A stretch of DNA of 64,000 bases from Streptomyces sp. 1222.5 (GCF_900105245.1 NZ_FNSZ01000001.1:8598164-8662163); one strand, 5' to 3'; numbered from the stretch's first letter, positions 52,277 to 61,358 are shown. A program made the numbers and translations. The notes: generated from the letters alone by a model not told the origin.

Positions 52277-52795
52277 TCAGCCCTGGGTGCCGCCCTGGGT
52301 GTTGCCGTTACCGCCGCCCTGGGTGCCTCCCTGGGTGTTGCCGTTGCCGCCGCCCTGGGTGCCGCCCTGGGTGTTGCCGTTGCCGCCGCCCTGGGTGCCT
52401 CCCTGCGTGTTCCCGTTTCCGTTGCCCTGGGTGCCGCCCTGGGTGTTGCCGTTTCCGCCGCCCTGCGTACCGCCCTGGGTGTTGCCTCGGCCGTTGCCCT
52501 GGGTGCCTCCCTGGGTGTTGCCGTTGCCGCCGCCCTGGGTGCCGCCCTGGGTGTTGCCGTTGCCGCCGCCCTGCGTACCGCCCTGGGTGTTGCCTCGGCC
52601 GTTGCCCTGGGTGCCGCCTTGGGTGTTTCCGCCCTTCATGTTGTTGTTCTGGTGGTGGCTGGATGAGTGTGCGGCCGCGTGGTGCTGCATCATGGGTGCG
52701 GCTTCGGCGCTGGCCACGCCGATCGTTCCGGCGGCGAGGGCGGCGATGCAGGAGATGCCGGCGATGCGGGCCATGTGACGTCGAGCGTTGAGCAT
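52277..52795 (-). CDS. secreted NTQGGTQG-repeat protein (12-residue period)
   Basis: A 172-residue protein. A Sec signal peptide spans about residues 8-33 (RIAGISCIAALAAGTIGVAS, cleavage near AEA). A His/Ser/Asn-rich segment (HHAAAHSSSHHQNNN) follows. The rest is nine copies of NTQGGTQG-x-G-x-G plus a final NTQGGTQG: a 12-residue repeat coded by a 36-bp DNA repeat. There is no lipobox, LPXTG or transmembrane anchor. Low-charge Asn/Gln/Gly/Thr repeats are typical of beta-solenoids, ice-binding faces or amyloids, but the fold is an inference. A relative with an 11-residue period lies at 57.8 kb. Confidence 0.85.
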   Translation of the reverse strand: MLNARRHMARIAGISCIAALAAGTIGVASAEAAPMMQHHAAAHSSSHHQNNNMKGGNTQGGTQGNGRGNTQGGTQGGGNGNTQGGTQGGGNGNTQGGTQGNGRGNTQGGTQGGGNGNTQGGTQGNGNGNTQGGTQGGGNGNTQGGTQGGGNGNTQGGTQGGGNGNTQGGTQG

Positions 52796-53294
52796 GAGAG
52801 ATCCTCGTGTTTTCTGTGTTTTTGGGTGGATGCAGTTCCTGTCCGGCGACTGCGTGTCTTCATTTCAGCTTTTGGGGTGGCTGGTGTTCGTCCGCTGGTC
52901 GGTGGACCGGCCGGTTGACGCCGGCTGTCGGCTCACCGTTTGAGCGCACCGTCATCCGGGACCTGTCCGCCTCGCTGGGCAGCCTCGATGTCCCGTGAGG
53001 GAGCACTCCTGCACCCCTGGTCCGGCCCTGGCCGGGGTCGCTGCGGGCCCGTCCTGGCGGTTGGGTCGCCGTGGTGTTCTGCGGCAGGCTGTGGTGTCCC
53101 GGCCCGTCGCGGGCTGCCCGCGCGTTCCTGCCGCTCTGTGTGTTCACCGGTGTCCGTGGGCTTGAGGCTCCCGCTTTGCCGTCCCGCCCTCGTGTCGCCG
53201 TACGGGTCCGGTTGCCTGGCGTTTGCGGCGGGCTGCGGCGCCTCGCCCGTCCCCGGCTGCCGTGTGCCCCTCACTTGCCGCGCTGACCGGCCTT

Positions 53295-53593
53295 CACAGC
53301 CCACAGTCCCGCACAGCCCGCAGTCCCGCACAGCCTGCAGTCCCGCACAGCCCGCAGTCCCGCACAGCCTGCAGTCCCGCACAGCCCGCAGTCCCGCACA
53401 GCCCGCAGTCCCGCACAGCCTGCAGTCCCGCACAGCCTGCAGTCCCGCACAGCCTGCAGTCCCGCACAGCCTGCAGTCCCGCACAGCCTGCAGTCCCGCA
53501 CAGCCTGCAGTCCCGCGGAGCCTGCAGTCCGGCGGAGCCTGCAGTCCGGCGGAGCCTGCAGTCCGGCGGAGCCTGCAGTCCGGCGGAGCCCGT
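53295..53593 (+). repeat. 17-bp minisatellite, about 17.5 copies
   Basis: Tandem 17-bp units of the form CACAGCCTGCAGTCCCG from 53295. The first copies vary between CAGCCC and CAGCCT. From about 53510 the unit changes to CGGAGCCTGCAGTCCGG. Each unit contains a CTGCAG (PstI-type) palindrome. The 17-bp length is not a multiple of 3, so it is not constrained as coding sequence. The surrounding 52.8-54.6 kb holds no supportable gene on either strand. Confidence 0.9.
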
Positions 53594-54186
53594 GCTTTTG
53601 CACTCTCCGGCTTCGTCTGCGGTCGTGTCGTCCTGCTGGTCTGGTCGCCGTGTGTGCGGCGGGCTGTGGCGCCCCGTGCCTTACGTGTCCCGGGCTGTTC
53701 GGGGTGGCTGCTTTCCCGGTATGCCCGGTGCCGTCGGCCTGTGAGTGTGTGTTTTGGTGCCTGCGGCTGTGCTGTGGCCGCCTTCGCTGTTCGCGTCGTC
53801 CGGCCTGGTGGGGTCACTGCGTGTTCTTGGCAGGCTGTGGTGCTTCCTGCCCGTCGGGTCGGCCCGCGTACTCCTGGTGCTCGCTGTGCTTGCTGGCGGT
53901 GACGGCTCGCGAGGCGGCATGTGGCCGGCCCTGGCCCCGGTCCCGGGCTGCGGTCGCTGCGGCCCCGTCCTGCCGCTGGTGTCGGCCCCGTGGGGGGGGC
54001 AGGCCGCGGACGTTCCCTGTGCGCGGGGGGGGGGCTGGTCGGCCCGGCTGCTTGCCGTGCTGCCGTGCTGCCGTCTCGCCGGCCGTTGAGGGACCCGCGC
54101 GCCCGGGCTCGTGGGGGCCTGGTGCCGGCGGCATGGTTCTCCTGCGTTGTCCTGCTGTGCGGGTGCTGCCGTCGTGCCTTCTCCGC

Positions 54187-54298
54187 GGTCTGCGCCCCCG
54201 GTGGTCTGCGCCCCCGGTGGTCTGCGCCCCCGGTGGTCTGCGCCCCCGGTGGTCTGCGCCCCCGGTGGTCTGCGGCCCCGGTGGTCTGCGCCTCCCGT
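54187..54298 (+). repeat. 16-bp minisatellite, 7 copies
   Basis: Seven tandem units of GGTCTGCGCCCCCGGT at 54187, 54203, 54219, 54235, 54251, 54267 and 54283. The first five are identical and the last two have one or two changes, which suggests recent expansion. Confidence 0.9.
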
Positions 54299-54666
54299 GG
54301 GGGGATCCGGCTGTCCGGGCGCGTCATGTGCCGGGGGAGGGGGTGACGCGTCCGCCCGGTGGCGAGAGGGTCCCCGGGGGTCCCTGCCCGTGGTGCGGGG
54401 CCGTCTCCTGGCGTCCGCCGTGGTGCGGGACCTGTGCGATCAGCAGACGTGCGCAGCTCGAACTTGGTGCTTTGGGCACGGCGTCGAAATGGTGTCTGTC
54501 GGGCCCGGTGCCCGATGTCCGTCTTTGGGGTCCGTCCATGGTGGGGGATCGTTCCCGGCTGTGGCGGCTGTGGTGGTGCACCTGGGGGTGGCGGGGGATG
54601 CCGCGGCTTGCCCGTCCTATCGAGTTTCGATAGATTTCGGTTGTCATTCGTGAGGAGGGTGGGGTT

Positions 54667-55158
54667 GTGGGCAGGCTGATGGTGGGGGCGTTGCGGGCTG
54701 TGCTGGTGGTGGTGTTCGCGGGCACGGTGTTCGTGCAGGTGTCGATGGTGTGGGTGGTGGCCAGTGGGAGTGATCCGGAGGGCGGGTCGCCGGCGCTGGC
54801 CTGGCTGCGGGTGTTCACGGCCGTGGGCATGGTGGCGGTGCAGGTTGCTGTGGTCTGTGTGGGGCGGCTGGTGGGGATGGTGCGGCGGGAGACGGTGTTC
54901 TCTCACGCCGCGTTCCGGTATGTGGACGCGTTGACCGGTGCGATCGTGGCGGCTGCTGTGGTGTGGTTCGCGGTGACGGCCGTGAACGCGCCGGGGCAGC
55001 GGGACGATCCGGGGGTCACTGTCATCATGGGCGGCGTGGGGGTGGCTGTGCTGGGGGTGGCGCTGATCGTGCGTGTGCTGCGGATGCTCCTCGTGCAGGC
55101 TGTTGCCCGTGATGGGGAAGCGGCGCGGATGCAGGCGGAGTTGGACGAGGTGATCTGA
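54667..55158 (+). CDS. DUF2975-family membrane protein
   Basis: A 163-residue protein with four transmembrane helices (LRAVLVVVFAGTVFVQVSMV, VFTAVGMVAVQVAVVCVGRL, TGAIVAAAVVWFAVTAV, VGVAVLGVALIVRVLRMLL). GTG 54667 follows GAGGAGGG. This is the DUF2975 (YoaS-like) architecture. Its stop (TGA) overlaps the ATG of the XRE gene by one base. DUF2975 and a small XRE regulator form a conserved pair in many bacteria, and the regulator usually controls the pair. Function is unknown. Confidence 0.85.
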   Translation: MGRLMVGALRAVLVVVFAGTVFVQVSMVWVVASGSDPEGGSPALAWLRVFTAVGMVAVQVAVVCVGRLVGMVRRETVFSHAAFRYVDALTGAIVAAAVVWFAVTAVNAPGQRDDPGVTVIMGGVGVAVLGVALIVRVLRMLLVQAVARDGEAARMQAELDEVI

Positions 55159-55514
55159 TGCCGATCGCCGTGGACATCGATGTGATGCTGGCCCGGCGGA
55201 AGATGTCGGTGGGCGAGCTCGCGGAGCGTGTGGGGATCACGCCGGCGAATCTGGCGGTGCTGAAGAACGGCCGGGCCAGGGCGGTGCGTTTCACCACGCT
55301 CGCCGCGCTGTGTGAGGTGCTGCAGTGCCAGCCGGGCGATCTGCTGCGCTGGGAGGCCGAGGACACCGCGGACCCCGCGGGCACCGAGCGCACCGTGGGC
55401 GCCGTGGGCGCCGTGGGCGCCGTGGGCGCCGCGGGCGCCGTGGGCACCGAGGGCGCCGTGGGCACCGAGGGCGCCGCGGGCGCCGAGGAGGCAGCAGGGG
55501 CTGTGGGGGGATGA
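55158..55514 (+). CDS. XRE-family regulator with a repetitive acidic tail
   Basis: A 118-residue protein. Residues 1-68 are a YozG-like XRE domain (VDIDVMLARRKMSVGELAER, VGITPANLAVLKNGRARAVR, LCEVLQCQPGDLLRWE). Residues 78-118 are a tail of Val-Gly-Ala and Thr-Glu-Gly-Ala units, coded by 9-bp repeats of the GTGGGCGCC type (about 55395-55490). The tail has no counterpart in the family and probably arose by slippage. The gene is translationally coupled to the DUF2975 gene. Confidence 0.85.
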   Translation: MPIAVDIDVMLARRKMSVGELAERVGITPANLAVLKNGRARAVRFTTLAALCEVLQCQPGDLLRWEAEDTADPAGTERTVGAVGAVGAVGAAGAVGTEGAVGTEGAAGAEEAAGAVGG

Positions 55515-55787
55515 TGCGTGCCTGCGGGCGCGTTTTCGCCGTGTCGTGCCCGCCGTCGGCGTGCCTGGTGCGTGTGCGGGGGCGGTATCCGGCGACGGTG
55601 GCCGTATACCGGTGCGTGCACCGGTTGCGGCCGGGCCGGCACGGTCACGCATGAGGGGTGTGGGGTGAGCAACGGGGCCGGGCGGTCGGCGCATGCGGTG
55701 AGCCGGTCCAGCTGTGGTCCGCTGCGGGCCCCACGGGACCTGTGACGGCGGCCCCGGAACGCGGCCTGGGGCGGCAGGCAACCGGGC

Positions 55788-56610
55788 TCACCGCCGGACG
55801 CGTTCACGGTCGAGTTCCGCGGCCTCGGCGAGGACGTCCACGATGCGGTGGGCGGCCTTGCCCAGGTCATCGGCTTGAAGGGGTGTCAGCGCACGGGACT
55901 TCACCAGGGTGGCGCCGTCGTAGGCGGGATCTCCCGTATGCCCCTGGGGGTTGACGGCCGGCCATGGCTCCCGGCCGGCGCGCAGGTTGTTGCGGGCATG
56001 GAGGTCGCCATGCACGAGGGTGTCCGGCTGGGCCCGGCCCGGCTCCCGGGCGGTCCCCCGCGGCGGCATCGAGCAGCTGCTGCGGCAGTGCGTGCGGCAG
56101 CTGTGCGGCGTTCTTGCCCAGGTGCTCCTGCCAGGCATCGACCCTGCTCACGCAGCAGGGGCCGGGGCAGGCTGTGCGGTGCGGGGACGGCCAGGCGGCG
56201 GTTGAGCCGTCCGGCGGCCCTCATCACCTCGTCGCCGTCCTGAACGCCGGCCGTCGAGGACTGGACCCGGCCGTCGAGGACTGGACCCGCTCCAGCAGCA
56301 TCGCGAACCGTTCGTCGTCGCGCTCGTGCAGCAGGACGGCACCGCACCCGCCCCATGCGACGAACGCGTCGGGCTCGTGGACGTTGCCGGGTTGCGGGAA
56401 CGACACCGTCAGCGCGGCGCTGTCCTCCAAGCGCCGCCGTACCGGGACGATGACCCCCACGCCCCCGTGCATGACCCCGCCCCGCGGCACGCATTCCCGG
56501 CGCGCCAGTAGTTCCTGCACGATTCCGGGCAGTTCGGCGAGCCACGCGGCCCCGGCCTGCTGCTCGCGGGCGACGGTGCTCTGTGCGAACTCCTTATGAA
56601 TCGGGATCAT
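55788..56610 (-). pseudogene. aminoglycoside phosphotransferase (streptomycin 6-kinase-like) relic
   Basis: Fragments in three frames join into one kinase of the APH(6) type. From 56610: STVAREQQAGAAWLAELPGI and VIVPVRRRLEDSAALTVSFP, FVAWGGCGAVLLHERDDERF. Then AGRLNRRLAVPAPHSLPR in another frame, DAWQEHLGKNAAQLPHALPQ, then PDTLVHGDLHARNN (catalytic loop with HGDLHxxN), DPAYDGATLVKSRALT and ELDRERVRR. An exact 20-bp tandem duplication at 56247-56286 causes the first frame change. At least two more register changes follow. The catalytic loop is intact but the gene is not expressible as one protein. Confidence 0.82.
56247..56286. repeat. 20-bp tandem duplication inside the kinase relic
   Basis: The 20-base unit CCGGCCGTCGAGGACTGGAC occurs twice head to tail (56247-56266, 56267-56286). 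Removing one copy restores the reading frame at this point (AGVQDGDEVMRAAG follows). Confidence 0.95.
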
Positions 56611-56711
56611 CCCGGCACCCCAGGGCCGAAGGCTGTGTCCGGCGCAGCCCTGGATGCCCAGGTGTGCGGGCGCCCTGCGTGGCCAGTGCCGGTGGGTTTC
56701 ACGGGGGCGTC

Positions 56712-57045
56712 ATGGAGCTCACGCACGCGAGTGTGGATGATCTGCCGGCCCGGCTCCGGCTCCGGCTCCGGGGGCGGTCATCTGTCTCTGCCCGCCGGCC
56801 TTGAGCCGCAGGCGCTGACCGGGCTGCTCGCCGGCCGGTTCGGTGTTGCGCGCACCCTTGTCCTGGACGGTTTCACCGATCCGACGGCCGGGGGAGTGTG
56901 CCGGTGCGGGCGGCTGTCCTGGATCCCTCTGCCGGGGCGGGTGGTGAAGAGGGGGGTGTGGGCGTGCGGGGACCGGGCGGGTCGCCACGGGGACGGCACA
57001 CGATGCTGCTGGGGTTCTACGGCCGGTGCTGGTGGCCGCGCACCG
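56712..57045 (+). pseudogene. possible decayed gene upstream of the SUKH relic
   Basis: The plus strand has pieces of one protein in two or three frames: ELTHASVDDLPARLRL, then LSLPAGLEPQALTGLLAGRF and GVARTLVLDGFTDPTA, then VVKRGVWACGDR. The sense order and spacing are reasonable, but the family is not recognised with confidence. Confidence 0.3.
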
Positions 57046-57104
57046 GCAGGTGCCGGAGATGCCGGCGGCCGCCCTTAAGGAGAACGAGAACGAGGGCGGG
57101 GCCG

Positions 57105-57560
57105 GGGCCGGCTGGGTGCAGCGGCTGAGGGAGATCACCGGCTGGTCGCGGCCGTGCCCGGCGGCCGGAGGTGGCTGGGGCCCGGTTCAGCCGCGGGCGG
57201 GTACCCAACTGCCGGGTGACTGCCGGCGCATGGCCGGGACGTTCGGCGTGGGTGGCTTCGACGGATTGCCTGGACCTGAACCAGGAGCCGTGGACGGACC
57301 GTCGGGAAGACGGGCTGCTGATCTGGGCGGTCACGGAACACAAAGGATCTGTACTGCTGGCGGATGCAGGGCGAGGACCTTGACGGCTGGCCCGTGGCGG
57401 TCCGCTCCTTCGACACCCATGGACACCGCCTTGGCCTGCCCGGCCGCGCAGTTCGTCTGCCGCATCCTCCTCGATGCGCACCACCCGGACACGCCGGCCC
57501 ACCACGTCGGCACCCACTGGTTCATGACCTACGACGACGGCCGCGATCCGCACCCGGCGC
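57105..57560 (+). pseudogene. SUKH (SMI1/KNR4)-family relic, several frameshifts
   Basis: Ordered pieces of one SMI1/KNR4 protein are in three frames: WVQRLREITGWS, GTQLPGDCRRMAGTFGVGGF, LNQEPWTDRREDGLLIWAVT, YWRMQGEDLDGWPVAVRSFD and AQFVCRILLDAHHPDTPAHH, followed by WFMTYDDGRD. The order agrees with SUKH-type proteins of streptomycetes, which act as immunity or intracellular adaptor proteins. At least three register changes break it. Confidence 0.65.
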
Positions 57561-57790
57561 CCCCGGGCCCGCCGGACACGCCCCCGCCCCGGCGCCGCCC
57601 ACGCCCCCCGTGGGGGGCTGGTGGAGATGCCGGGTCGTCTCGGGTGCCGTCCGGTGAGGGCCCCGGATCCGCGGCTGCGGATCGCGGCTGCGGCTGCCGG
57701 GGGGGGCGGTGCTGCCGTCACGTGATGCGGCGGCAGCGGGGCCCGCGCCGGGGGCGTCAGGGGGCAGGGGGGTCAGGGAGGGCAGGGGGG

Positions 57791-58501
57791 TCAGGGGGTG
57801 GCGAGGTGGGAGGCCATCGCGAAGGAGTCGGCGATGATCCGGTCGGTGGCCTTGTCGATGTCCTCGTCGCTGGCCAGCGTCGCGCCCTGGGTGGCGCCGC
57901 CCTGGAGGTTGTGGGTGCCGCCCTGGGTGGCGCCCTGGGTGTTGTTGTTCCCGGCGCCCTGGGTGGCGCCCTGGGTGTTGCCGGTGCCGCCCTGGGAGCC
58001 GCCGAGGGTGTTGCGGGTGCCGCTGACGGTGCCGCCCTGGACGTTGTTGGTGCCGCCCTGCGCGCCGCCCTGGGTGTTGGTCCGGCCGGTCTGGGTGCCG
58101 CCCTGGACGTTGTGGGTGCCGCCCTGGACGCCGCCCTGGGTGTTTTTCTTCCCGCCGACCTGGGTACCGCCCAGCACGTTGCCCGTGCCGCCCTGGGTGC
58201 CGTTCTGGATGTTGTGGGTGCCGCCCTGCGCCGCGGTCTGGGTGTTGCCGGTGCCGCCCTGGGTGTTGCCGGTGCCGCCCTGGGTGCCGCCCTGAAGGTT
58301 GCCGACCTGGACGTTGTTGCTGTTGCCGTCCCCGGTGTTGGAGATGTCGCCAATCCAGCCGCCGTTGTTGAAGATCACGTTGATCTTCGCGGGGGGTACG
58401 GGGTCGGTGCGCAGTGCCGCGGACGCCTGGCTCGCGGTGGTGCCCGTCCACGCCATGGCAGCGGCGAGGGACAGGGTCGCGTAGATGCCTACCTTCTTCA
58501 C
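57791..58501 (-). CDS. secreted NTQGGTQG-type repeat protein (11-residue period)
   Basis: A 236-residue protein from GTG 58501. The signal peptide covers residues 1-28 (KKVGIYATLSLAAAMAWTG, cleavage near SQASA). The mature part starts INVIFNNGGWIGDISNTGDG and then carries about twelve 11-residue repeats of the type xN(T/V/I/L)QGGTQGGT. The last 30 residues are non-repetitive and acidic to helical (SDEDIDKATDRIIADSF). It shares the NTQGGTQG core with the 52.3 kb protein but has a different period and a less uniform sequence, so it looks older. Secreted; the fold (beta-solenoid or amyloid-like) is inferred. Confidence 0.82.
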   Translation of the reverse strand: MKKVGIYATLSLAAAMAWTGTTASQASAALRTDPVPPAKINVIFNNGGWIGDISNTGDGNSNNVQVGNLQGGTQGGTGNTQGGTGNTQTAAQGGTHNIQNGTQGGTGNVLGGTQVGGKKNTQGGVQGGTHNVQGGTQTGRTNTQGGAQGGTNNVQGGTVSGTRNTLGGSQGGTGNTQGATQGAGNNNTQGATQGGTHNLQGGATQGATLASDEDIDKATDRIIADSFAMASHLATP

Positions 58502-59342
58502 GGCAGCCCTTTCGTGCGGTAGGTAGAGAATCGGACTCTCTGCCGCTCCAACCTGTCGCACCCGCCGACCGCGCATCCACCGCGACACGGGCGAAGTCAC
58601 CCGGACAGCGCCCCGCCCGACTCCCCAGCAACAGCGGTGACCGACCGCGCACCTGGTCCACCGTGAGACGCCGACGCCTTGCGCGACACCCGCCCGCCGG
58701 CTGTGAAGTACCGTGCGAACGACCGGAGATGGCCCCCGCCGTACGCGGCCGTCCTGTCCGGCCGCGCAGTCCGCCCGGAGCGTCCCGGGGCGCCCGTCCC
58801 TGCATGGGGTCGGATCAACTCGGTTGCCTCTCGCCCGGTTGCGGGTCTTGCGGGGCCCCCGGGGGCGTGTGCGCCGGCGCCGCCCGGGGGAGGCGGCCAC
58901 CGGGCCCGCGCCCGGTGGTCACGGCCGCGTGCCGGTCCGCGTGCCCGCCGGCCCGGTGTGCTGGTCATACGGTCATGAGGGGTGCGGCGGAGGTTGCCGG
59001 CGGACGACGTCGAGGGCGAGCAGGGCGAAGAAGCCGTGAGGCGCGGCGGCGTTCGGCGGCCGGGCCCGGGGGCGCGCGGCGTTGTGGCCCCTGGGCGGCC
59101 GCGACCGGCCACGGCTGCTTTTGCGCAGGGCGATGATCAGGGCGAGACGAGTCCTTCGCACGGATCGCCGGCGAAGGGAACGCAGCCGTCCACGCCTCGA
59201 AGAGCAGGTGCCGGCCGCCCTGGCGGCAGCGCTGCCGGCCTCGGGCCCGGTTGAAGCCCTCGCCTGACGCCCTCGCCCCGGTACTCCTTCCGCGCGGCCA
59301 GGGTGGGAGGTCGCGAGAGCCACCGACCGGTCCGGAGCTGCC
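58502..59342. other. stretch without a supported gene
   Basis: Very GC-rich, with open frames on both strands that are Arg/Pro/Gly/Ala-rich. The best start signals belong to the flanking genes. Nothing further was identified. Confidence 0.4.
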
Positions 59343-59715
59343 ATGCCATCGCAGATGAAGCTGTCCGCGATCACACTCGACTGCCCCGACCCGCCGGCGC
59401 TCGCGGCGTTCTACCAGCGGGCCACCGGTCTCGAGCCGCATCCGAAGTCCGACGCCCACTTTGCCGCTCTCCGCGACGGGGACGGACTCTTCCTCGGTTT
59501 TCCAGCGGGTCGACGACTACCGGGCTCCCCGCCGGCCGGAGCAGACCGTTCCTCAGCAGTTCCACCTCGACTTCGACGTCGACGACCTCGACGAGGCCGA
59601 GGCATGGCTGCTCGATCTCGGCGCGAGCAGGCCGCAGTACCAGCCCCAGCAGGATCGCTGGCGGGTCCTCCTCGACCCGGCCGGGCACCCCTTCTGTCTG
59701 GTGGCCAAGGGCTGA
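59343..59715 (+). pseudogene. VOC-family (glyoxalase-like) protein, frameshifted
   Basis: From ATG 59343 the frame reads KLSAITLDCPDPPALAAFYQ and RATGLEPHPKSDAHFAALRD. Near the TTTT run at about 59498 the continuation moves to another frame: FQRVDDYRAPRRPEQTVPQQ, HLDFDVDDLDEAEAWLLDLG and PAGHPFCLVAKG at 59715. The pieces form one VOC domain of about 122 residues with two beta-alpha-beta modules, probably an antibiotic-binding or dioxygenase-like protein. One base at the T-run explains the break. Confidence 0.72.
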
Positions 59716-59956
59716 ACCCGCTTTGAGGAGCCCGCCGGACCCGGATGCCGAGGCGTCGTCTCCTTCTGCCGATCCGCCGGTCTCACAGGCTGGTGGGAGC
59801 CCGGTTGTTCAGCCGCCGCGCATCAGCGTGCCGCACGACGCGGTCGAGCACCACACCGTAAGGGGGGTGCACCGATGTGCTCCGTCATCGACGACGCCGG
59901 CACAGCGCGGCGGGACTGTGTCGGCGTCCAGGACCGTGGGCCCGCTCCGGTCCGCC

Positions 59957-60424
59957 ATGAGCATCGAGGAAGTGGCCACGACGATGGGGGCGCAGGGCTT
60001 CACCCGCACTCCTTGCATCCATGACCGGCCGCACGGTGCTCTGGTACGGCGGGCCGGATGTCCTTTCCCCACCGCGCCGCCGTACGAGGAGGCCCTCACG
60101 GTCTGCTGCCGCACCTTTGGGGAACTGGCCGCTGTCGCGGTGGACGCCTGGTGCGGTCCGCAGGCCTGCATCGAGGAGCTTGGCCTGGTCGGACAAGTTC
60201 CCACCGAAGGGACCGCACAGCTCCAGGAAGATGCCCGGGACCGTGGCATGCCGCCTGCGGTCTGTGCGGAGGGCGATGGCCGTAGCGGAGGAACTCGGGC
60301 TGCCGGTACGGGCCCAGCGGGCCGGGGACATCCTGCTGTCGAGGCCTTCTTCGTCGCCGGCTTCCACAACTGGGCGTGCACGGTGCCTGACTGCGTTTTG
60401 GCGGACGAGTGGGACATGCGCTGA
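59957..60424 (+). pseudogene. possible decayed gene
   Basis: The plus strand contains, in two frames, SIEEVATTMGAQGFTRTP, YEEALTVCCRTFGELAAVAV, EELGLPVRAQRAGDILLS and FHNWACTVPDCVLADEWDMR. The last block looks like a real C-terminus. No family was identified and the minus strand is open too. 60425-60824 shows no gene. Confidence 0.3.
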
Positions 60425-60824
60425 CCCCAGCCGGCGCCGGTGGCTGCCGCGTCAACGGGCCGGTCCGCGGCAGTCGGGGCAACGAACACGACGCGGGTGG
60501 CGCCGGTTTCGTCGCCACCCGCCGGTCCGCGGCAGTCGGCCAGGATCCGGTCTGGACGCCCGGAGGAGATCGATCGTGCAGCACACGAAGTGGGGGGCGC
60601 GCAGCAAGCGCGGTGTGAGAGCGGATGCCGGACAAGCGCAGCGGCCGGACCGGCCAGGGGGGGCATGCCGACGTCGTGTGCGTTCGTGCCGCACCACGCC
60701 GGCCAGGCGCCCGCGTCCGCGGCGAGAGGAGGGGGGCATCGGCCGGGCGGACGCCCGCGCACGACCGCTGCCCGAGGTGTCCCGGTGCCCCCGGCCGGGC
60801 GGCAGAACGCCGGGGGGCGTCCGC

Positions 60825-61358
60825 TCATGTGACCTGGGCGGCGATGGTCCGTGCGCACGCCATCGCTTCCGCGCCGGTGGTGTCGACCTCCAGGTCGTAG
60901 GTCACACCGCGGTGCACCACGTCGGCCTGCAACGCGGCCATCCCGATGGTCCGATCACCCCGTGCGACCTCACGGCCCGCGGCGACGGCCGCGTCACACC
61001 TGACGCCGACCCACAGCACCCCCAGGCCACCCAGGGCATGGCGCCAGCGCTGCTGCGAGGCCGACCCGCCCAGGAACACCTCATCGACGAGGACGCGGGC
61101 ACCGGCCCGGGCCATCGCTGCGACCCCCTCGATCCACGCCGCTTCCAGCGCCCGGAACGTGGCCCCGACGCTCACACTTCCGTCCGCGGCGAACTCGATC
61201 CCGCCCTGCGACGCCCGCAGGGACGCCGGCATCGCCTCGATGAGCGTGTCCGTCCCCAAGGCCAGCCACGGACCCGGCAGGACGGCCTGCAGACACCGCA
61301 CGACGGCGGACTTCCCCGAGCTGGAACCACCGTTGACCACGATCACCTGAGTCGTCAC
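60825..61358 (-). CDS. chloramphenicol phosphotransferase-like kinase
   Basis: A 177-residue P-loop kinase from GTG 61358. The Walker A is NGGSSSGKS (about residues 8-16), followed by AVVRCLQAVLPGPWLALGTD, GTDTLIEAMP, VLVDEVFLGG (Walker B-like) and the C-terminal TIGMAALQADVVHRGVTYDL, EVDT. The length and motifs match the Cpt family of streptomycetes, which phosphorylates the primary hydroxyl of chloramphenicol as self-protection in S. venezuelae. Many Cpt-like kinases act on other substrates, so resistance is not certain. No chloramphenicol biosynthesis gene is present. Confidence 0.85.
   Translation of the reverse strand: MTTQVIVVNGGSSSGKSAVVRCLQAVLPGPWLALGTDTLIEAMPASLRASQGGIEFAADGSVSVGATFRALEAAWIEGVAAMARAGARVLVDEVFLGGSASQQRWRHALGGLGVLWVGVRCDAAVAAGREVARGDRTIGMAALQADVVHRGVTYDLEVDTTGAEAMACARTIAAQVT

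Noticed and set aside
52280..52640. 36-bp repeats that look like a CRISPR array
   Set aside because: The units are contiguous with no spacers, stay in frame in a gene with a signal peptide, and encode the 12-residue NTQGGTQG repeat.
53295..54298. Minisatellites as telomere or replication origin
   Set aside because: No DnaA boxes, rep gene or the palindrome series of Streptomyces telomeres were seen in or near them.
52933..54906. 657-codon open frame on the minus strand
   Set aside because: It crosses both minisatellites and the antisense of the DUF2975 gene, is made of low-complexity Arg/Pro/Thr/Cys repeats, and has no ribosome site.
60825..61358. Firm call of chloramphenicol resistance
   Set aside because: Cpt-like kinases with these motifs may have other substrates, and no biosynthesis genes are present, so only the family is claimed.
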